This document shows, piece by piece, positions 19,960 to 30,783 of a DNA stretch of 64,000 bases. The number at the start of each line of letters is the position of its first letter. The first letter of the stretch is position 1. Under the pieces are notes generated by a model. It was given only the letters and a program-made list of their open reading frames with translations, made no database searches and was not told where the DNA came from. The stretch lies in the NCBI GenBank assembly GCA_011799875.1, contig CM022303.1, positions 424,384,483-424,448,482 of the forward strand. The letters are read 5' to 3'. A program made the position numbers and the translations under genes. This stretch comes from Thinopyrum elongatum (lineage: Eukaryota; Streptophyta; Magnoliopsida; Poales; Poaceae).

Positions 19960-22900
19960 GAAAGCGCGCTCGTTGCTTTCCTGCGGGCGAATGTCGACGT
20001 GTTTGCATGGCAACCGTCTGACATCCCCGGCGTTCCCAGGAAAGTAATTGAGCACCACCTTGCTGTCTATCCTCATGCGCGGCCCGTCAAGCAAAGGGTG
20101 AGGAAACAGGCTTTGGAGCAGCAAGAGTTCATTACCGAAGAAATTAAGAAGCTGGAGGCGGCAGGACTGGTCAAAGGAGTGCTTCATCCAACCTGGTTGG
20201 CCAATCCGGTTGTAGTGCGGAAAGCAAACGGGAAATGGAGGCTTTGTATCGATTATACAGATATCAATAAAGCTTGTCCAAAAGATCCTTTTCCCTTGCC
20301 GCGCATCGACCAGATTGTGGATGCCACCGCTGGTTGTGATCTCCTGTCCTTCCTTGATGCCTATTCAGGGTATCATCAGATTTTTATGGCAAAGGAAGAT
20401 GAAGAGAAGACCGCCTTTATCACCCCATGTGGTACGTATTGTTTTATATGAATGCCTTTCGGGTTGAAAAGTGCTGGTTCAACATTTGCCAGAGCAATCC
20501 AGATTGGTTTTGAGCCACAACTCCATAGAAATATGGAGGCGTATATGGATGATATAGTGGTCAAAACTAAGGATAAAGCAACACTCATTCAGGACTTAGA
20601 AGAAACATTTGCGAACTTACGCAAGATCAACTTGAAGCTCAATCCTGAGAAGTGTGTGTTCGGTGTTCCTTCCGGCAAGCTCCTCGGATTCTTTGTATCT
20701 TGCCAGGGAATCGAAGCGAACCCCGACAAGATCAAAGCCATTGAGCAAATTGAAGCGCCGAGACGCGTCAAGGATGTGCGTCGTCTTGCCGGCTGTGTTG
20801 CTGCTCTAAGCAGGTTTATTTCCAAATCTGCTGAGCGCGCCCTACCCTTCTTCAAAATTTTGAAGAAGGCAGGTCCAATGAAATGGACTCCGGAAGCGGA
20901 GGCGGCGCTGCAAGGTTTGAAGAAATACCTTTCTTCTCCACCGACGCTAGTCGCACCTAAACCACAAGAGCCGTTGCTGCTGTATCTGGCGGCAACAAAT
21001 CAAGAGGTTAGTGCTGCGCTGGTGGCGCAGAGGGAAGCCGATGAGGAGGCAACATCAGCGGCAGGACCGCCAAGTGACGCGGCAAGATCTTCCCCGGCAA
21101 GGGTTGATCCCGGCAAGACAGGATCTGCGCAAACAGAAGAGCCCGTGCAGAAGAAAAAGGTGGTGCAGCGCCCAGTTTATTTTGTTAGCTCCCTCTTACA
21201 AGGGGCTAGATCAAGATATTCTGGTGTGCAGAAGTTGCTTTTCAGCCTCCTTATGGCCTCGAGAAAGCTGCGCCATTATTTTCAAGCACATGAGATCACC
21301 ATCGTCACTCGCTTTCCGTTGCAACGGATTTTGCAAAATCCGGAGGCAACCGGCAGGATCGTGGAGTGGGCGTTGGAGCTGTCCAGCTTTGGTCTTAAGT
21401 TTGAAAGTACTTCCACAATTCAGAGCAGGGCCTTGGCGGAGTTCATTGCAGAATGGACCCCGACGCCAGACGAAGAAGTTCAAGAAACAAGTCTCCCCGG
21501 CAAAGAAATCGATCAGCAATGGGTTATGTACTTTGACGGGGCTTTTTCGCTGCAAGGCGCCGGTGCTGGCGTGCTGCTTGTCGCACCCACCGGAGAGCAC
21601 CTCAAGTACGTAATTCAAATGCACTTTCCCCGGGAGAGCTCAACCAACAACACTACAGAGTACGAAGGTTTGCTTGCCGGTCTTAGGATCGCGGCAGACC
21701 TTGGTATCAAAAAGCTCATTATCAAAGGTGATTCACAGCTTGTCGTCAGGCAGGTTAACAAGAGCTATCAAAGTCCATTGATGCAAGCCAACGTAGATGA
21801 AGTGAGGAAATTGAAGAGCGCTTTGACGGTCTCCAAATGGAGCATGTCCCTCGTGCCGAGAACAGTGTTGCTGACGACCTGTCAAAGCATGCTGCCCTCA
21901 AGTTGCCTGTGGAACCAGGAACTTTTGTGCTCCAATTGACTCAACCATCCGTGGCGCCATCGATGCGGCAAGAAAAGAGAAGAAAGTTGAACTCTGGCCA
22001 GTACTTCCCGGCAGAGCTCCCCGGAGCCGCCGGCAAGGAAGTTGCCGGGATTGACACGCCTGCCGGGGAACAACAGGCTCCGGCAGGGCCTCAGGCCCTT
22101 GCTGTCAAGACCAATGTTCCCCCGGCGGACGAGATGCCCCTAGTCCTAGTTGTCGAGCCTCAGGCTCCAGCGTGGGCGCAGCACATTGTCCATTTCCTTC
22201 AGACAGGTGAACTCCCTGAGGAACAAGAAGAAGCGGAGAGAGTAGCCCGTCGGTCTGTTATGTACAAGTTCGTCAATGACGTCCTGTACAGAAAGAGACC
22301 AAACGGTGTGAAATTGAAGTGCATTCCTCGGGAGGATGGACTAGAGCTGTTGGCAGAGATACATGGGGGCATGTGTGGTTCTCACATAGGGTCAAGAGCG
22401 CTTGCCGGGAAAGCATTCCGGCAAGGTTTCTTTTGGCCCACCGCCCTCCAGGATGCGACTGCACTAGTAACCAGGTGTGAAGCGTGCCAGTTTCATTCGA
22501 AGAAATTACATCAGCCAGCTCAAGCTCTTCAAACAATCCCTCTCTCCTGGCCATTTTTGGTCTGGGGGCTCGACATACTGGGCCCCTTCCCCCGTGCTGC
22601 CGGGGGCTTTGAGTACTTGTACGTTGCTATCGACAAGTTCACAAAGTGGCCGGAGGTGGAAGCAGTGAGGAAGGTGACAGCGCAGTCGGCTGTCAAGTTC
22701 TTCAAAGGAATTGTTTGCCGTTTCGGTGTGCCTAACAGGATCATCACCGACAACGGCACGCAGTTCACAAGTCGCACCTTCATGCAATACGTCCAAGACC
22801 TTGGCGGCAAGATTTGTTTTGCCTCTGTTGCTCGTTGCTCACCCGAGAAGCAACGGCCAAGCGGAGAGGGCCAATGCTGAAGTGCTGCGCGGTCTCAGGA

Positions 22901-23415
22901 CCAGAACTTTTGACAAGCTGAAAAAGTGCGGAAGACGCTGGATTGATGAGTTGCCGACGGTTCTTTGGTCAATCAGAACGACACCAAATCGAGCCACCGG
23001 CCAGATGCCCTTCGCTCTGGTCTACGGAGCGGAAGCAGTTCTCCCCACGGAACTCATATACGGATCTCCTCGAGTGCTCGCTTATGATGAGCTCCAGCAA
23101 GAGCAACTGCGGCAAGATAACGCTGTGCTCCTTGAGGAGAATCATCTTCAGGCTGCTGTGCGAGCTGCACGCTACCAGCAAGCTTTGCGCCGCTATCATA
23201 GCCGCAAAGTTCATGCCCGAAGCCTTGAGGAAGGCGACCTTGTTCTTCGACGGATTCAGTCTGCCAAGAATTCAAACAAGTTGACGCCAAAGTGGGAAGG
23301 CCCTTATCGGGTAGTACGAGTCACCAGACCTGGCGCTATCCGCCTAGAGACCGAGGATGGCGTTCCAGTGAGTAATTCCTGGAATATCGAACATCTTCGC
23401 AAGTTCTATCCATAA
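19960..23415 (+). pseudogene. Gypsy C pol: reverse transcriptase, RNase H, integrase (three lesions)
   Basis: RT shows WRLCIDYTDINKACPKDPFP, FLDAYSGYHQIF and an intact YMDD box at 20542-20553. RNase H has YFDGAFSLQGAGAG (about 21528) and NNTTEYEGLLAGLR. Integrase has the CEACQF zinc region, GLDILGPFP, DNGTQF and RANAEVL, then a C-terminus ending EHLRKFYP. Three lesions break it: TGA at 20449-20451 where A and B have an arginine codon; a 1-base loss near 21812 before the tether region; and a 7-bp tandem duplication GTTGCTC at 22827-22840 in integrase. Catalytic residues are otherwise kept, which fits a young insertion. Confidence 0.93.
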
Positions 23416-24224
23416 GGCGCGGTTGCCGGGGGCTCCCGGCAACCACCTTTTTGTACAAGTCTTGGTGGCAAGGCATGTGATCCTTTGTACAAAGCCAGGT
23501 GCAGACCCTGAGCACAGATGAATAAAATTAAGTGTTATACATTTCCTTATTGATTCTCATGTTCACATTCATATATACATGTTTGTCTAAGATGATGTAT
23601 AACACCTGGAGCACGGTAAGTTCTAACGAACCGCCAAGGTTTCATCTCTTTATTTTCCTTCTTTCTTTTTCTTAAAGACAGAAGAATTCCTCGCGTGCAC
23701 CTTTGCCGGGGGGGGGGGGGGGAAGGGAGACATGAATACCGGTTGGTGACGTTCGGAATCGTATGCTTGCCGGAGGTAGGACAAAGACAGAAAGCTAAGT
23801 CCTAAAAACTCAGAGCAAGTTTTTCTTTAATTACCAAGTTATTTCCTTGGACGATTCCGATTCTTGTATGGAAAATCTGCACGCGAAGGAACCCTTGCTG
23901 TAATCGGTTGCGCCCTTATTTTGTTTTGAGTCCGCTCAATGATTTAAGTGGCTGCACTGAGAACACCAAGGAGTCTTGCTGGCCACTGCGTCTCCGGCAG
24001 GCTGCTGAAGTCCCGCACCCAGCGCTCGCGGCGGGTTGCGCGCCGACAAGTTTTTCATTAAGCGTAGGATGAACTCCATACATAAAGGAATCAGACAAGG
24101 AAAGTAGCTAGCATGAGCCTAAACATAGTTAAATTGTATTACATCCATGAGTTGCCGCAGTCCTAACTCGAGACTTAACTGTCTTTTACATGAGATGGTG
24201 GTGGCAAGAATAAAAGGGAAGCAC
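23416..24224 (+). other. Gypsy C spacer between pol and the antisense gene
   Basis: It is non-coding on both strands. It begins with a GC-rich inverted repeat around GGTTGCCGGGGGCTCCCGGCAACC (about 23421), has a run of 15 G at 23708-23722, and then AT-rich sequence. As the antisense gene ends at 24225, its 3' untranslated region and poly(A) site should lie here. Confidence 0.6.
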
Positions 24225-27200
24225 TCAATCCCTGCGCTGGCCTTCGATCCTTTTGATGGAGTCCACCTTCTCAAGGATCGGCGCGATGCACTTCTCAAGC
24301 GCCTCAACATTTGCATCCTTTGGCAGGTGGCCGAGTGCGCTGGAGAGATCGATGCCGGGATTGCTGTGCACCACCTTGAGGAGCACCTTGCGAAGGACGG
24401 CCCGGCAAAGCCGGCGAGTCTCGTTCGCCAGTTGGGTCGCCCGGCTGGACTGGAGCGCCCTCAACGCGTTGATGATGCTTTCAAAGAACATCGTCAACCT
24501 GGCGCTTGGAGATATTCTTTCCTCGGAAGAATATCTGAAGTCCGACAAGCCCATGGTTGACAGTTCTGTGGTAAGCTTTTCCGCGGTGGCGATGAGACGG
24601 CCAGTCCAGATCTCCACTCCCTTTTCATAATCAGCCTGGGCAGCGGCAACGCTCTTGAGCAGGTTCCTCTCTCCTTGGAGATCCTTGAGTAGAGCCTTCT
24701 CACAGGCCCTACCGGCCTCGAGGGATTTCTGCAGCGTGGTCAGCTTCAGCTCCAGAACCGCAATATCATCAGCCGCAGAGGAGAGCTGCTTGGTCTTGCC
24801 GGACAGGGCGACTTGTATCTCCGCCAAGGAGTGGAGGGTTTTTTCCCTGTCCCCCTTGAGCGTCGAGAGCTCCTTGCCATGCTCGTCGAGATCAGTCTCC
24901 AGCCTCTTCACTTTGTCGCTCAGCTCGTTCTTGGCGGCCTCTGCAACTTCAGCAGCATCGACGGCCTCCTTGAGCTTGCCGGCGTGACTTGCAGTTAGAG
25001 CTTCGAGCGCCTCCTTGTGCTTCTGCTCCAGCTCCTGGGTCCGCCGCGCGACAAGATTTTCAATGTCTTCATCCTTGCTACGAAGCTTGGCGGCGAGCGC
25101 CTGCTCACGTGCGGTGAGATCTTCTTCGAAAGCGTCAAGAGCAACGCGGCGCCCCGTCAGGAGAGCATATTCGGCAGCGATCCTTTGAACAGCTTCATCA
25201 TGGGCCTTCTCCATGTCTGATTGCTTCAGGAGGACCTCATTCCATTGCTGGCTCACTTGTTCTCGGCCGGCAACCAGCTCTTGAAGGGCCTCGGCATGCC
25301 AGATTTGCATTTGCGCGACGCGCCTTTGAAAATCCGCTTCGGCTGCCTCGACAACTGCCATTCTGGAGTCCGCCTTCTCTTTTCGGGCACGATGGAGAGC
25401 CTGGAGTTTGCGGAAGTTTTCGCCCACGGCCTGAAGGAGCTGATCCTCTTCAGACTTGCCACTGCTAGCACTGGGATCGTCAACAACTTCGAGCCCGGCA
25501 GCGGCAATAATTTCCTCAAAAACTTCTCCTTCGGCTGGTGCCCCGGCGCTTGCCGTCCCCGGCAAGTTGATGAATAGGTTTTCGCCAACTTTGAGATACT
25601 TGCTGGATGAGGGCTCGTCAGATGTTGATGGCTGGTCTTCAGCGGCCGCCTCACCAGTGACAGGGGGCTCCGCGGCCGATGCAGAGCCTGGCGCTCCTGC
25701 GGCAGGAATGCCGTCAGTATGGTCCCCAGCCTCCCTGTCGCCCTCTTCAGCAGGTTCTTCCGCGATTTCCTTTCTTGCTGTCTTGGCGGCCTCCCCGTCA
25801 AGAGCATCACCGGCCCCAGCAACATCATCCTTGGTGGCCTCGCTGGCAGTGATCCTGTCCGCTTCGGCAGCAGCATCCCTGGCGGTCTCCTCGATGACGG
25901 CGTCGACGTCCATATGTTCCATCTCAGAGAACTCTGAAGGGAGAAGGAGAAGGTCAGAATAAGATCGAGTGTTTAAATTTTGAAGTGATCAAAGATAAAG
26001 AAGTAAGGGGAAAAGAATAACTAGCACTTTGAGGCGATCGAGTACCTGCGTCGGGCTGTCGAGAGGTAGTTTCGCCTCTCCCGGCAACTCCGGTTGCCGA
26101 GGGTGGGTTGCCGGAGTCCGTGCTTGTCGGCTCCTCCTCAATCTGGACGGGCTCGTCGGCAGGATCTCTTGCCGGAGATGTGCTTGTGGGCGGAGCGGTC
26201 GATGAAGGAGGCACAATGGGGCAATCCTCTCCTTGTTGCCGTTCTTCTCCTGCGAACCCGAAGATATCAGCGACAAGAATGGAAGCCTCGGCATCAGCCA
26301 ACAAAAAAAGGGACAATGAACTTACGCTAGGGGCTGCGTTGAGGACTAGGCTCCGGGCTCACGATGACGGTCTCTGGCACGCTAGTGGAGCCTGCCGGGG
26401 GCTCGTCGCCCGTAGAAGTCCTTGACCTCTTCGCCATCCTCTCCAGCAAGGTTTCTGTGTCACTGCAGAAGCAATACAAGCAAGTCAGTAAAGATTGATG
26501 CAGGATTGGAAGGTAAAAGCTGTGGCAAAGTACTTACTCTTCTTCCTCTCACTCCGGACTAAAGCCGGAGATGTCGAAGTCGACCTCCGTTGCGGTGTCT
26601 GAGTGGGGAGGCGGAGGAGGAGTCCTAGGCCGCTTGGCTGTGGCAGGCGCCGGGGCAGCTTCCGGTGCGGTGGTGCGAGACCCTCCTGCCGCCCCAGCAG
26701 TGGTCGCTGGTGCGGGCCTCGCACGCCGTGCAGGCTGTTGACGGGCCCCCTGCCGCGGTCCGGTCTTGCCGGCCACTTTCTTGCCGGGGGCTTCGCCGCT
26801 TGAAGAGGGCTGGCTTGCCGGGATGTCAGACGCAGCCTTCCGAAGAACACGCTTCGCTTTCTTCCTCGGGGGAGGGGGCTCTTCTCGTGTCTCTTCTTCT
26901 TCGACTGAGTCCTCGCCGGACGAGATTTCAGCGGCTGCGCCGCTCTCCTCCCCAGCAACCTCGTCCTCCCCGGCAGGCTTAGTCTCCATTACCACCTCTG
27001 CCTCGCTGGCTTCCCACTCTGTGAAGCCAACGCTGCCGGCCTCCGTGGCAAGATTCGCTTCCTCCACTCTGGTAGCGATGTATGCTACCTCCTGATCCGT
27101 GGTGGCGCGAATAAGATCTGGCTCTTGCCGGACAGGCTTTTCCATCAGATTGTCGAAGAATTTCTGTGCTTCTTCCTCGCTTGGCTCGACCCAGGTCGGG

Positions 27201-28180
27201 TCAAGGCCGTGGGCGTTGAACATCGGCAAGAAAGCAATGATCGACCCCAGCGCAGAGTTGTTGCACAAGGGGACGATCCTTGCCGGCAGCCGGTGCTTGT
27301 CTTCGCGCTGGAATAACTTCTGGCGGAGAGCGCCAAGCTGCATAACAGTCAAGTTGTTGTTCAGCCCGGGGCGCAGCCTCATGACATCCGCTGCGTTCTT
27401 ATACTCCCAGGCTGGCCTCCCCCTATTCTGCAGAGGGGCGATGCGGCGGCGGAGGAAGTCGAAGCCGATCATCTCCATTGTCAGCCCGGCAGCCTTCAAG
27501 CGGAGGATCCTGGTAGTGGTGATTGTGAGCTTCTCGTCTTCTGCGGCGAGATCGCCCCAATCCTTGCCGCGGACCACCTTCTGTCGCCGGGGATGGCAAA
27601 AAGGATGAGGATCTGCTTCCTGGATCCAGCACCATTTGGCCCGCCACTCGTCCCACTTTTCGCGGTAAACTCCATCTGGGTATATCTCTTTGTTCCAGGC
27701 CCTTGGAATCCAAGCGATAGATCCAGAGAGAGCCTCTCCTTTTTGGATTCGAGGATAGAAATAGTGGCGGAAAAGAGCAGAATTGGGGATCACGCCGGCA
27801 AAATTTTCACAAAGATGGGCAAAGATCAACATGGAAAATACGGCATTCGGCGTGAAGTCAAGAAGGCGGAAGCCGTATGTATACATGATGTCGTTAAAGA
27901 AATCAGAAAAAGGTGGACAGAGCCCGCAATAAAAGTACGCAGTGAAGAAGGGGTATCTGTCCGATCCGCCTTTGGAACTAGCACCTGGGATGACGCGTGT
28001 GGCGGGGTGAGCTTGTGTTCCCTTCGCCCACATGCATTGGTATCGCCCCTTCAAGGTTTCGGCGTCGAGCGTCGGAGGGAAGACGACGAGCCTCTTCCGC
28101 ATCTTCACCAGCTCGCTTTCCGGGACTTCAGCCTTCGGCTCCTTGTCTGTGCCCTTGCCTTTGCTAGCCTTGGGCGGCAT
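24225..28180 (-). pseudogene. Antisense four-exon gene inside gypsy C (putative gypsy-type transposon ORF; coiled-coil C-terminus)
   Basis: Exons on the minus strand are 28180-26538, 26462-26326, 26249-26046 and 25933-24225. The introns are 75, 76 and 112 nt, each starting GT and ending AG (donors GTAAGTA, GTAAGTT, GTACTCG). Exon phases agree at every junction and the sum is 3693 nt, 1231 codons with the stop. Exon 1 starts MPPKASKGKGTDKEPKAEVP and contains RYPFFTAYFYCGLCPPFSDF and IPRAWNKEIYPDGVYREKW, which I recognise as the 'putative gypsy type transposon' domain (Pfam Transposase_28). Exon 4 is a long charged heptad-rich coiled coil. In-frame TGA (26549-26551) and TAG (near 26329) lie close to the donors of exons 1 and 2 and fit single C-to-T changes. 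Function is unknown; it may be a captured gene. Confidence 0.8.
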
Positions 28181-28340
28181 GGCGACCGTGGAGATGGAAG
28201 CCGGAGGACAGAACGAGCGCGGGAGCGGCGAGCAGAAGAGAAGGAAGGTTTCGCCCTGAGCTCGAGCAGAGGAAGGCGATGGCGATAGCCAGATTGGGAA
28301 GAAGAGGGGGGTGAATGGGTTTGCGCCTCTATGACTTCTC

Positions 28341-28350
28341 CTTTTTATGG
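28341..28350 (-). promoter_or_regulatory. Candidate TATA box of the antisense gene
   Basis: The minus strand reads CCATAAAAAGGAG about 160 nt upstream of the ATG at 28180. Position and sequence fit a separate promoter for the antisense transcript, independent of the LTR. Confidence 0.5.
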
Positions 28351-28571
28351 GGAAGGAGCGGGGCCACCTTGTTTATCCCCAAATATGAATGCGCCTCTGT
28401 GGGCGCAAAACAGTTTGCAGCCTTTTTGGCGCACTTCTCACATCGCGCGCTCCGTGCTCGTAGTGGGGGCACAGTAAAACAAGATCTTTACGAGCAGTTA
28501 ATCCCCTGCCACGCGTGCCCGTGCACTGTTTGGGCCTAGCCCAACAACGCCTCGCACTCGTGTATGGCCCA

Positions 28572-28585
28572 GGCCCCGGGGCTCC
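28572..28585 (+). promoter_or_regulatory. Polypurine-tract position of gypsy C
   Basis: GGCCCCGGGGCTCC abuts the 3' LTR. It is not a classical purine run, but element B has nearly the same sequence at the same place (50816-50829 on the minus strand), so it probably serves as the plus-strand primer site. Confidence 0.5.
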
Positions 28586-29473
28586 TGTCGATGTACTAAG
28601 TGTTGGGCCACTAGTACCCCTTACTTGTGCACGGGCAGTTGTAGCCGTCCTTGTGGCAAGGCTTGCCGGGATCAGCTCGAGGTCGATTTAAGTCATCAAG
28701 GAAATCATCAAGTCAGAGATCTGAGAATCAACAAATAAGCAACGCTGGTAATCGAAGGCCAGCCTCCCCGGCAAGATCCTTGCCGGGATGGCCCGTGGAG
28801 CCCGGCAAGCCTCGGCGCCCGACAAGGCTTGGTTCCCAGCAAAGCTCGGCGCCCGGCAAGCCCTGGCGCCCGGCAAGGATTGGTGCCCGGCAAGGATCGG
28901 CGCCTGGCGAGATTCTGCCACTGTGCCACCGCTTCGGCACAGTGACGAGTCTGACATTCTGGCTCCTTCCATGGATGCGTGGCGGCGCGCCAGTGGAGGA
29001 GAGCTTAAGCGGTGCTGATGGGATGGCCCCTTTTTCCATCCCCAAGAAAGTGAGGACACCTAAACGGACACCTCACGGTGCATTAAATGCGCTTGTCCTA
29101 ATCCGTCAGGGGTTAGGTATGATACCCTGTAGCTACCTTACACCTCAATGTATGTACGTTTTGCCACTGTGGATACCCCTTTGAGCATATAAAAGGAGGC
29201 CCAAGGCAACTGCTACAGGGGGGAGGACTTCTGGCCCATTCTGCATGCGTAGCTGCTCTTTGAACGTATTGTTCATTGCGAGCGCTCCTGAAGGCTGGGC
29301 TCAAGAACATCAATAAGAACACAAAGCAGGAGTAGGGTTTTACGCTGATCAGCGGCCCGAACCTGGGTAAAAACTTCCCGCGTCGATCACTGGTTCTGCT
29401 CTTTGCGTATACCTTTCCCCCCGCCGAATCGTAAAGGGATCTCTCGGGATCCCATAGGTGTCGTACGCCGACA
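28586..29473 (+). repeat. 3' LTR of gypsy C
   Basis: Begins TGTCGATGTACTAAG and ends GCCGACA, followed by the target duplication TTTGG. It differs from the 5' copy at about a dozen sites. TATA box near 29186. Confidence 0.93.
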
Positions 29474-30682
29474 TTTGGCTTGAGTGCCAAAGGGAAGTAG
29501 TTGGCGAATACCTTCTCATCTCTTCCCCCGGCAGCTTGAACAACGATGGTGTAGATGCTCAAGAACTCTGTCGGGTTCAGTCTTCCATCGTACTTCTTTG
29601 GTATATCTGGCTTGAACGTGCGGCAGATGGCCAACGGACTTGCCGCAGCTCATGGGTGAAGGCAGGGCACCCAACGCCGAAAGGTAGGCACACACCCTCA
29701 CCGGGCGTAGGCTCATCGACGTCGGAGCCATTGTGCCTATCGGTCCGGTGTTGGGTTTCACAGCGTCGTTCGATGGTGACGCGCGCATCTCCCCCCGCCT
29801 GTCTTCCAGGATTCGCCGCTGTTCTTGCCGTGCTCGAGGGTCGGACGAGGCCATTGATACATTGTCGGGTTCTTGGTTGCGCTGCTCTAGATGTGGTCTT
29901 TGTGCTGGCTGCTGCAGAGGGGACTGCACCATGGGGGCGACCCCTTCGGTACGGCCAGCAGCTTGGGTTGTTGCCGCCACCTGTGGAGGCTATGACGGGC
30001 CTGCTCGCTGCGATCCTCCCACCTTGGTGAAACCAATCAAGCTCTGAATGGTGGCTCTCCACTCATCCATCTGATCAGCCGCCGGTGGAAATCTCAACAG
30101 AAGCTGGGCCCGCGCCATGGCCTCCGAAGCAGTGCTCGGCATGGAGGACGATGTAGACCGTAGCATCGCCTGGCTTCTGATGGTGCCAGTAGTAGCAGCT
30201 CCGCGCTCCTGTCGCCGTGAGCTAGTCGCCAGGGCGGCGCAGAGGCGAGGTGGATGTGCTTGGGGATCGGCAGCTCCGTTAGGCGCATCCGCTTGGCCAG
30301 CCCGTCCTGGGGGTGACTCATGTCCCACGGCCACATCCGCAGCGGGGGCGGCCGGAGGGTTGCGGTTCGCCCCAAGACGAGCATCACCGCTATGGCCGCG
30401 TCCTTCGGCGGGGTGGAGAGGCGCGGATGGAATGATCTCTCCTCTCGCACCTTGCGGAGCGTGGCCGTCGGGATGTTGCTGGCGTTGTCCTCCTCCGGTG
30501 CCTCCTGCTCCCGTTTCGGCTACGGGGGAGGTGGTGACAACGCCGCCTGCGCCGGTCATGTCCCCCGCAGCGTCCACGTCCCCGTGCGCCCCCATAGCCC
30601 CCACGGTGTCGGCAGCCACGTGTGGAGGGGCCTTCGAGGCGGGCGGGTGAGCTGCGACACCGGTTTTCTTCTTGGGCGCCAT
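29474..30682 (-). pseudogene. Gypsy A gag, N-terminal part
   Basis: From an ATG at 30682 (MAPKKKTGVAAHPP) the minus strand encodes a long proline/alanine-rich leader region, then LLLRFPPAADQMDEWRATIQ near 30060 and, in a shifted frame, FLSIYTIVVQAAGGRDEKVF up to the insertion site of C at 29474. At least two frameshifts occur between 29990 and 29630. The rest of gag resumes at 16093. An ORF that starts at 30805 begins inside the LTR and is not used. Confidence 0.8.
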
Positions 30683-30760
30683 GGATGATGAAGACATCGA
30701 TGAAGAAGACGATGATGAAGATGGCGCGCTGCGTACGCTCTCGAGTTCGCGCAAGCGCTT

Positions 30761-30779
30761 CCCCCTACCTGGCGCGCCA
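30761..30779 (-). promoter_or_regulatory. Primer binding site of gypsy A
   Basis: Minus strand TGGCGCGCCAGGTAGGGGG, four bases inside the LTR end, identical to that of B. Confidence 0.75.
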
Positions 30780-30783
30780 AAGA

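Larger units (their letters stand above)
16094..29473 (+). mobile_element. Gypsy element C (Tat lineage), complete, with an antisense gene
   Basis: A 13.38-kb plus-strand element inserted in the gag of element A. LTRs are 16094-16982 and 28586-29473, and the target duplication TTTGG is at 16089-16093 and 29474-29478. Order: 5' LTR, primer site, gag-protease, amber codon, RT-RNase H-integrase, non-coding spacer, antisense four-exon gene, polypurine tract, 3' LTR. The LTRs differ by about 12 substitutions and one indel by eye (about 1.4%), which at 1.3e-8 per site per year suggests about half a million years. The RT sequence and the antisense ORF place it in the Tat lineage (RIRE2, Grande, Retand and relatives). 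Confidence 0.95.

Noticed and set aside
23708..23722. G-run as a G-quadruplex or regulatory element
   Set aside because: A plain 15-G homopolymer in non-coding DNA, more likely slippage or a sequencing artefact.
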